In this document: positions 60,601 to 64,000 of the stretch, one piece after another
How the letters are laid out: every line of letters begins with the position of its first letter
Numbering within the stretch: position 1 is the stretch's first letter
From: Proteinivorax tanatarense
GTDB lineage: Bacteria; Bacillota; Proteinivoracia; Proteinivoracales; Proteinivoracaceae
Reading direction: 5' to 3'
Length of the DNA: 64,000 nucleotides
Assembly: GCF_040267685.1 (NCBI RefSeq)
Contig: NZ_CP158367.1
Span: 1,302,001-1,366,000 of the forward strand
Translations under genes and position numbers: made by a program
The notes under the pieces: model-generated
Database searches by the model: none
What the model was told of the DNA's origin: nothing
The model's input: the letters and a program-made list of their open reading frames with translations, nothing else

Positions 60601-60667
60601 TGCATATAAATAATATGTAAATATTATAAACGGTTGAAATTCTTTTCACCTTAGGAAAACACTTCTA

Positions 60668-60696
60668 GCATACTAAAAACAAAACCGTGCAAACTA
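60668..60696 (+). promoter_or_regulatory. SigG-type promoter of the SASP genes
   Basis: GCATA (60668-60672), 17 bases, then CAAACTA (60690-60696), matching the SigG boxes (GYATA, CATAMTA-like) with one mismatch. It is 31 bases before the first SASP gene. SASP genes are classic SigG targets. Confidence 0.65.
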
Positions 60697-60727
60697 GAAA
60701 TGAACACAAAAAAAGGAGGTGAAATAA

Positions 60728-60958
60728 ATGGCTCGTAACTCTAGACGTAGAAGACGCTCAGTAGTTCCAGGTGCGGAACAAATGTTAGATCAATATAAAT
60801 ATGAAGTAGCCTCTGAACTAGGATTAAATCAAAAGATACAAAGTGGTGGATGGAACAGTATGACAACTAGAGAGGTTGGACAGATTGGTGGTCAAATGGT
60901 TAAAAGAATGATTCAAGAAGCAGAACAACAACTAAACGGTGGTAATGGAAACCGATAA
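60728..60958 (+). CDS. Small acid-soluble spore protein, alpha/beta type (1)
   Basis: This is a 76-residue DNA-binding protein that saturates spore DNA and protects it. The conserved parts are VPGAEQMLDQYKYEVASELGL, which contains the GPR protease site (EVA-SELG), and VGQIGGQMVKRMIQEAEQ. The N-terminus is strongly basic (SRRRRRS), which is not typical of Bacillus Ssp proteins. ATG 60728 follows AAAGGAGGTG. It has a SigG-type promoter and lies upstream of a second SASP gene. Confidence 0.94.
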   Translation: MARNSRRRRRSVVPGAEQMLDQYKYEVASELGLNQKIQSGGWNSMTTREVGQIGGQMVKRMIQEAEQQLNGGNGNR

Positions 60959-60987
60959 AATAAATATAATTTAGGAGGTGTATCTTA

Positions 60988-61365
60988 ATGAAAACAGAAA
61001 GACAACAAGGTTTTGAAAGCCAAAAAGTTCTTGTTCCACAAGCAGAGCAAGCTTTGGATAATCTCAAGAACGAAGTTGCGACGGAGCTAGGATTAAATCA
61101 AAAAATTCAACAACAAGGTTATGCAAATATGTCACCATATGAGGTTGGTCAAATAGGTGGACAAATGGTTAAAAGACTAATAGAAATGGCTGAAAATAAC
61201 ATGTCTAATAGTAGTTCAACACCAAAACCAGCTACTATGCAAGAATCGCCATCAACACAGCAAATAACAGCTCAAAACCAACAATCAGGGCAAACTCAGC
61301 AAATGGGACAAACTCAGCAAATGGGGCAAACCCAGCAAACAGGACAACAAAATCAAATGAGTTAG
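60988..61365 (+). CDS. Small acid-soluble spore protein, alpha/beta type (2), with Gln/Thr-rich tail
   Basis: Residues 1-72 are a standard alpha/beta SASP (VPQAEQALDNLKNEVATELGLN with the GPR site EVA-TELG; VGQIGGQMVKRLIEMAEN). The remaining ~53 residues are a low-complexity tail rich in Gln, Thr, Ser and Gly, ending in repeats of GQTQQM. The total of 125 residues is nearly double the usual 60-75. The tail recalls the Gln-rich composition of gamma-type SASP, used as an amino acid store, but without clear homology. ATG 60988 follows TTAGGAGGTG. It is probably co-transcribed with the first SASP gene. Confidence 0.92.
   Translation: MKTERQQGFESQKVLVPQAEQALDNLKNEVATELGLNQKIQQQGYANMSPYEVGQIGGQMVKRLIEMAENNMSNSSSTPKPATMQESPSTQQITAQNQQSGQTQQMGQTQQMGQTQQTGQQNQMS
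61288..61347 (+). repeat. 18-base tandem repeat in the second SASP gene
   Basis: Three consecutive 18-base units (61288-61305, 61306-61323, 61324-61341), of the form GGRCAAACYCAGCAAATG with small changes in the third, encode GQTQQM, GQTQQM, GQTQQT. A partial fourth unit follows. Confidence 0.9.
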
Positions 61366-61372
61366 TTATAAC

Positions 61373-61405
61373 AAAGGGATGCTCCATAAAGGAGCATCCC
61401 TTTTA
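61373..61405 (+). terminator. Terminator after the SASP genes
   Basis: AAAGGGATGCTCC (61373-61385) pairs perfectly with GGAGCATCCCTTT (61391-61403), followed by T residues. Confidence 0.92.
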
Positions 61406-61409
61406 AATA

Positions 61410-61524
61410 CCGGCGGTGGGGGCCGCCGGCCTGGGAGAGGAGAAACCGGAGGAAGAGTTATGGGGAAATGGTTATGATGCTGCAAAGATTTTGGGGAAAA
61501 TATCTTTGCGGCAACTCTCCGGTT
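61410..61524 (+). ncRNA. Candidate structured RNA upstream of rsmD (CsfG / ylbH-leader position)
   Basis: A GC-rich patch in AT-rich surroundings folds as three elements. Hairpin CCGGCGG/CCGCCGG lies at 61410-61416 with 61423-61429. An outer stem AACCGG + AGAGTT (61444-61449, 61454-61459) pairs with AACTCT + CCGGTT (61513-61524). An inner 11-bp stem pairs GCTGCAAAGAT (61479-61489) with ATCTTTGCGGC (61502-61512), abutting the outer stem. A purine-rich single-stranded stretch GGGGAAATGG lies inside. No convincing gene covers it. Endospore formers carry the sporulation RNA CsfG (Rfam ylbH leader) before ylbH/rsmD; I cannot confirm that this is the same family. rsmD seems to have its own promoter downstream, so an independent RNA is likelier than a riboswitch. 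Confidence 0.55.
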
Positions 61525-61593
61525 CAATATATATACTTTCCCTACAATACATGTTTTATACAAAAAAAATAAATTTTGGTAAAAGGATAGAAT

Positions 61594-61622
61594 TTGAAGG
61601 TAGGAAGCAACTGTGGTAAAAT
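61594..61622 (+). promoter_or_regulatory. SigA promoter of rsmD-coaD
   Basis: TTGAAG (61594-61599), 17 bases, then TAAAAT (61617-61622) preceded by TGG (extended -10). It is 20 bases before the chosen rsmD start, which makes the longer frame from 61613 unlikely to be translated in full. Confidence 0.6.
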
Positions 61623-61642
61623 CAAAAAGCGAGGTGATTAAA

Positions 61643-62191
61643 ATGCGAGTGATAGCAGGTGAAAAAAAAGGATTTCCTATAAAAAATATTAAAGGCCATA
61701 AAACACGACCAACCTCAGATAAAGTAAAAGGTTCAATATTTAATATGATTGCTCCATACATAGATGAAAATTCTATGGCCCTGGATTGTTTTGCAGGAAG
61801 TGGTAGTTTAGGTATAGAATTTCTTAGTAGGGGTGGAACATATTGTCGGTTTATAGAAAAAAATTTTCAATCTTATAGATGCATTAAAGAAAATTTAACT
61901 CGATTAGGTTTTGACAAAAATAAATTTGATGTTGTTAAAGGTGATGTTTTTAAAGTTACTTTAAAAATTGAAAAGTTCAATTGTATCTTTATTGATCCTC
62001 CATATAATCAAGGTTTAGCACAAAAAATGTTAGAAACTGTGTTCCAAAAGCAATTACTATGTACTGGAGGAATAGCAATAGTGGAGCACAGTAAAGAAGA
62101 ACCTGTTTTACATAACCAACTAATGCTTATTAAACAAAAAGGGTATGGAGATACATCTATATCAATTTATACTACTGAATCTTATGAATAA
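61643..62191 (+). CDS. rsmD: 16S rRNA (guanine(966)-N(2))-methyltransferase RsmD
   Basis: RsmD methylates N2 of G966 in 16S rRNA. The 182-residue protein has MRVIAGEKKGFPIK, TRPTSDKVKGSIFNMI, the SAM motif LDCFAGSGSLGIEFLSRG and the catalytic FIDPPYNQGLA. The frame opens at GTG 61613, which lies inside the predicted promoter; ATG 61643 after GAGGTGAT is chosen. It equals ylbH and is followed by coaD, the conserved ylbH-ylbI order. Confidence 0.95.
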   Translation: MRVIAGEKKGFPIKNIKGHKTRPTSDKVKGSIFNMIAPYIDENSMALDCFAGSGSLGIEFLSRGGTYCRFIEKNFQSYRCIKENLTRLGFDKNKFDVVKGDVFKVTLKIEKFNCIFIDPPYNQGLAQKMLETVFQKQLLCTGGIAIVEHSKEEPVLHNQLMLIKQKGYGDTSISIYTTESYE

Positions 62192-62209
62192 AAAGGGAGT
62201 GTTCCAGTG

Positions 62210-62692
62210 ATGACTAAAGCAGTTTACCCAGGGAGTTTTGATCCTGTGACTAACGGGCATTTAGATATTATAAAAAGAGGGACTAAAACATTTGATAGTG
62301 TTATAGTAGCAGTAGCGCACAACTCAAATAAAACTCCGTTGTTTAGTAATGAAGAGCGGGTAAATATGCTAATTAAGGCAACAAAGGATTTTGATAATGT
62401 TATTGTTGATACTTTTGATGGCCTTTTAGTAAATTATTGTGCAAAATATAAGGCAGGAGTTATTATAAAAGGGTTAAGAGCAGTTTCAGACTTTGAATAT
62501 GAGTTACAGATGGCTTCAATCAATAAAAAATTAGAAAAAAATGTTGAAACACTTTTCATGATGACTAATAATAAATATTCTTTTTTGAGTTCAAGTTTAG
62601 TAAAGGAAATAGCTAAATGGGATGGGTGCATTGAAGGGTTAGTGCCTAAGGATGTCGAAATAAAATTAAAAGAGAAATTTGGGTATAAATAA
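62210..62692 (+). CDS. coaD: Phosphopantetheine adenylyltransferase CoaD
   Basis: CoaD adenylylates 4'-phosphopantetheine to dephospho-CoA. The ~160-residue enzyme has the nucleotidyltransferase motif [16 protein letters not shown] (HxGH-like) and the second motif [36 protein letters not shown] lies between. GTG 62207 and ATG 62210 are adjacent candidate starts after AAAGGGAG; ATG gives the usual N-terminus. Its stop is 2 bases from the converging ylbJ, with no terminator between. Confidence 0.96.
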   Translation: MTKAVYPGSFDPVTNGHLDIIKRGTKTFDSVIVAVAHNSNKTPLFSNEERVNMLIKATKDFDNVIVDTFDGLLVNYCAKYKAGVIIKGLRAVSDFEYELQMASINKKLEKNVETLFMMTNNKYSFLSSSLVKEIAKWDGCIEGLVPKDVEIKLKEKFGYK

Positions 62693-62694
62693 TA

Positions 62695-63912
62695 TTATTT
62701 TACCTTAAATGAAATAAATTTTGTAGTCCTGTAGAGCAAAATTAATATAACAAGCAGCCCTATAAGCAGTATTGGAATACTAAAGAAGATAAATCTATAT
62801 AATAAAAAGTTAATCGAAAAACTAGGAGCTTGGGACATAAAGGCGGGAACTGCTGTAGGGAAAAGTTTGAATGCTCCAAACTTTACTAAGAGAAAAGTAT
62901 AAAATCCAGCTAAAGTACCGTGTATAATCCTTGAAACAATAAAAGGTTTTATGCTAATATCTGTATCTCCCAGCATACTTGCTACCTGTGCAATTACAGA
63001 GATACCACTAAATGCTATTAAGAAGCTCAAAGTAATCACTTGGGCCATGGGAGAAACCATTGCTTCTGCTGCTTTTTGACACCCTAAAGTAACTTCAAAA
63101 ATGCCACTTATGTAGGCAACAATAAGGTCAAAATTCACACCTAATGGTTCTAAGGGAATTAAAAGAATATTGGCTAAAAAATGTATGACACCAACATTAA
63201 GGAGGATTTCGATCATAACAGAAAATACTACAATAAATCCACCTATAACTAGAAGTGTGTTTATTGATTTTTTTACAGAGTCTCCTAACAATTTACCAAA
63301 AGATCTGTTATCTTCTTCTCTTCCTTTTTTTAACTCTATCAAAGCCCGGAGTAAAATGTTTTGCTTAGATGACAAATTAGATGGAGTTATAGGAGCATTT
63401 TTTTTATAGAAACGCATCAATATTCCTACAGATATTGAAGAAAGGTAATGGGCAACGGCTATCAGCACACCAATTTCAACTTTACCCAGCATGCCTACCG
63501 CTACTGCACCAAACATGAAAAGGGGATCAGCTGTATTTGTAAATGAGACCAACCTCTCTCCCTCTGTTTTGTTAACTAAATTCTTTTTTCTTACATCTGC
63601 TGTCAAAATAGAGCCTAATGGAAAACCAGATGCGAGCCCGACTGCCATTACAAAACCACCGGAACCTGGCACATTAAATACTGGCCTCATAAAAGGCTCT
63701 AATAAAACACCCATAAAATGTACAGCTCCAAGCCCTATCAATAATTGGGCAACTATGAAAAACGGTAATAAGGCAGGAAACACTACATTCCACCATAAGT
63801 TTAAACCTTCAGAGGCGCTTTCAAAAGTGCTTTCAGGAAATAAGATCATAGAAATTGCCATAAATGTTGCAAATAATGCAGCACCATATACTTTTATTTT
63901 TTTTACATACAT
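62695..63912 (-). CDS. ylbJ: Sporulation integral membrane protein YlbJ
   Basis: This is a 405-residue membrane protein with about ten hydrophobic segments and two Gate (nucleoside-recognition) domains (PGSGGFVMAVGLASGFPLGSILTADVRKKN; GIFEVTLGCQKAAEA). In B. subtilis ylbJ is SigE-controlled and needed for spore resistance. ATG at 63912 has AAAGGA upstream on the minus strand. Its place next to coaD matches ylbI-ylbJ of B. subtilis. The remaining 88 bases to the window edge are AT-rich, with no clear promoter. Confidence 0.93.
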   Translation of the reverse strand: MYVKKIKVYGAALFATFMAISMILFPESTFESASEGLNLWWNVVFPALLPFFIVAQLLIGLGAVHFMGVLLEPFMRPVFNVPGSGGFVMAVGLASGFPLGSILTADVRKKNLVNKTEGERLVSFTNTADPLFMFGAVAVGMLGKVEIGVLIAVAHYLSSISVGILMRFYKKNAPITPSNLSSKQNILLRALIELKKGREEDNRSFGKLLGDSVKKSINTLLVIGGFIVVFSVMIEILLNVGVIHFLANILLIPLEPLGVNFDLIVAYISGIFEVTLGCQKAAEAMVSPMAQVITLSFLIAFSGISVIAQVASMLGDTDISIKPFIVSRIIHGTLAGFYTFLLVKFGAFKLFPTAVPAFMSQAPSFSINFLLYRFIFFSIPILLIGLLVILILLYRTTKFISFKVK

Positions 63913-64000
63913 AATCAGCAGTCCTTTCTTTACATACTTTAAAACATTTTATTCAAGAAAAGGGCTTGGTATGATTTTTATGTTATATTATATATTTTAA

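Noticed and set aside
61288-61347. Short tandem repeat as a possible CRISPR fragment
   Set aside because: Units are directly adjacent with no spacers, are in frame and encode GQTQQM within a SASP tail.
61475-61574. Possible 32-codon peptide starting at the tandem ATG inside the structured RNA
   Set aside because: GGAGG lies 20 or more bases upstream and is paired in the proposed stem; the peptide has no recognisable features.
61416-61619. 67-residue plus-strand frame over the GC-rich region before rsmD
   Set aside because: No ribosome site at its GTG, no known domain, and it covers the paired stems and the rsmD promoter; a structured RNA explains the segment better.
61366-61761. 131-residue minus-strand frame over the SASP terminator and rsmD start
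   Set aside because: It reads through a perfect terminator and gives a Pro/Arg-rich end from GC-rich stems; it is antisense to rsmD.
1-64000. Mobile elements, prophage, CRISPR arrays, defence islands, tRNA or rRNA genes
   Set aside because: No transposase, integrase, phage or Cas-like product is encoded, no spaced repeats are seen, and all gaps are short and explained by promoters, terminators or leaders.

Overview
The window is AT-rich, gene-dense chromosomal DNA from an endospore-forming Gram-positive bacterium of the Firmicutes, most likely an anaerobic member of the Clostridia. The evidence is spoIIGA-sigE-sigG, spoVM, ylmC, ylbJ, two alpha/beta-type SASP genes, strong AGGAGG ribosome sites with frequent TTG/GTG starts, and a gene order that follows the Bacillus subtilis ylm/ylo/ylb blocks. 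I cannot name the species. I saw no mobile element, CRISPR array, rRNA or tRNA gene.

Region 1 (1-15.7 kb) is a dcw cluster: the tail of mraZ, then rsmH, ftsL, a PASTA-containing transpeptidase (SpoVD/PBP2 type), murE, murF, mraY, murD, ftsW/spoVE, murA, divIB, a DUF881 gene, sbp, ftsA and ftsZ. murG, murB and murC are absent from it, and a terminator separates the transpeptidase gene from murE. The MurE substrate motif is of the meso-diaminopimelate type. A SigH-like promoter precedes ftsA.

Region 2 (15.7-22.8 kb) is the sporulation and ylm block: a Spo0A box, spoIIGA (pro-SigE protease), sigE, sigG, an unannotated 45-codon mini-gene, ylmC, nrdR, an HlyD-like membrane protein, yggS, yggT, ylmH and divIVA. 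sepF is missing from its usual place between yggS and yggT.

Region 3 (22.8-35.5 kb) holds a pair of Gate-domain membrane proteins, aroC-aroB-aroA (shikimate pathway), a DUF5665 gene, a DksA-like gene, lspA, rluD, uraA behind a PyrR-type attenuator, rqcH on the minus strand, and a calcium-type P-ATPase. This matches ylyA-lspA-ylyB-pyr-yloA-yloB of B. subtilis with the pyr operon reduced to the uracil permease.

Region 4 (35.5-60.6 kb) is the ylo block: yicC, remA, gmk, rpoZ, coaBC, priA, def, fmt, a DUF116 gene, a yugP-type protease gene, rsmB, rlmN, prpC, prkC, rsgA and rpe. Next come a TPP riboswitch with thiT, thiN, yfcE, luxS (minus), the 26-codon spoVM gene, rpmB (minus), an asp23 gene, fakA, degV, sdaAB, sdaAA and recG. 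This joins translation and tRNA maturation, replication restart, Ser/Thr phospho-signalling, thiamine uptake and activation, and serine catabolism.

Region 5 (60.6-64 kb) has two SASP genes under a SigG-like promoter, a GC-rich foldable segment that looks like a structured RNA, rsmD, coaD and ylbJ (minus).

The most interesting items are the mini-gene after sigG, the structured RNA before rsmD, the second SASP with a GQTQQ repeat tail, two PyrR-type hairpins in the uraA leader, ThiT with an extra membrane domain, and rsgA without a standard start codon where one is expected.
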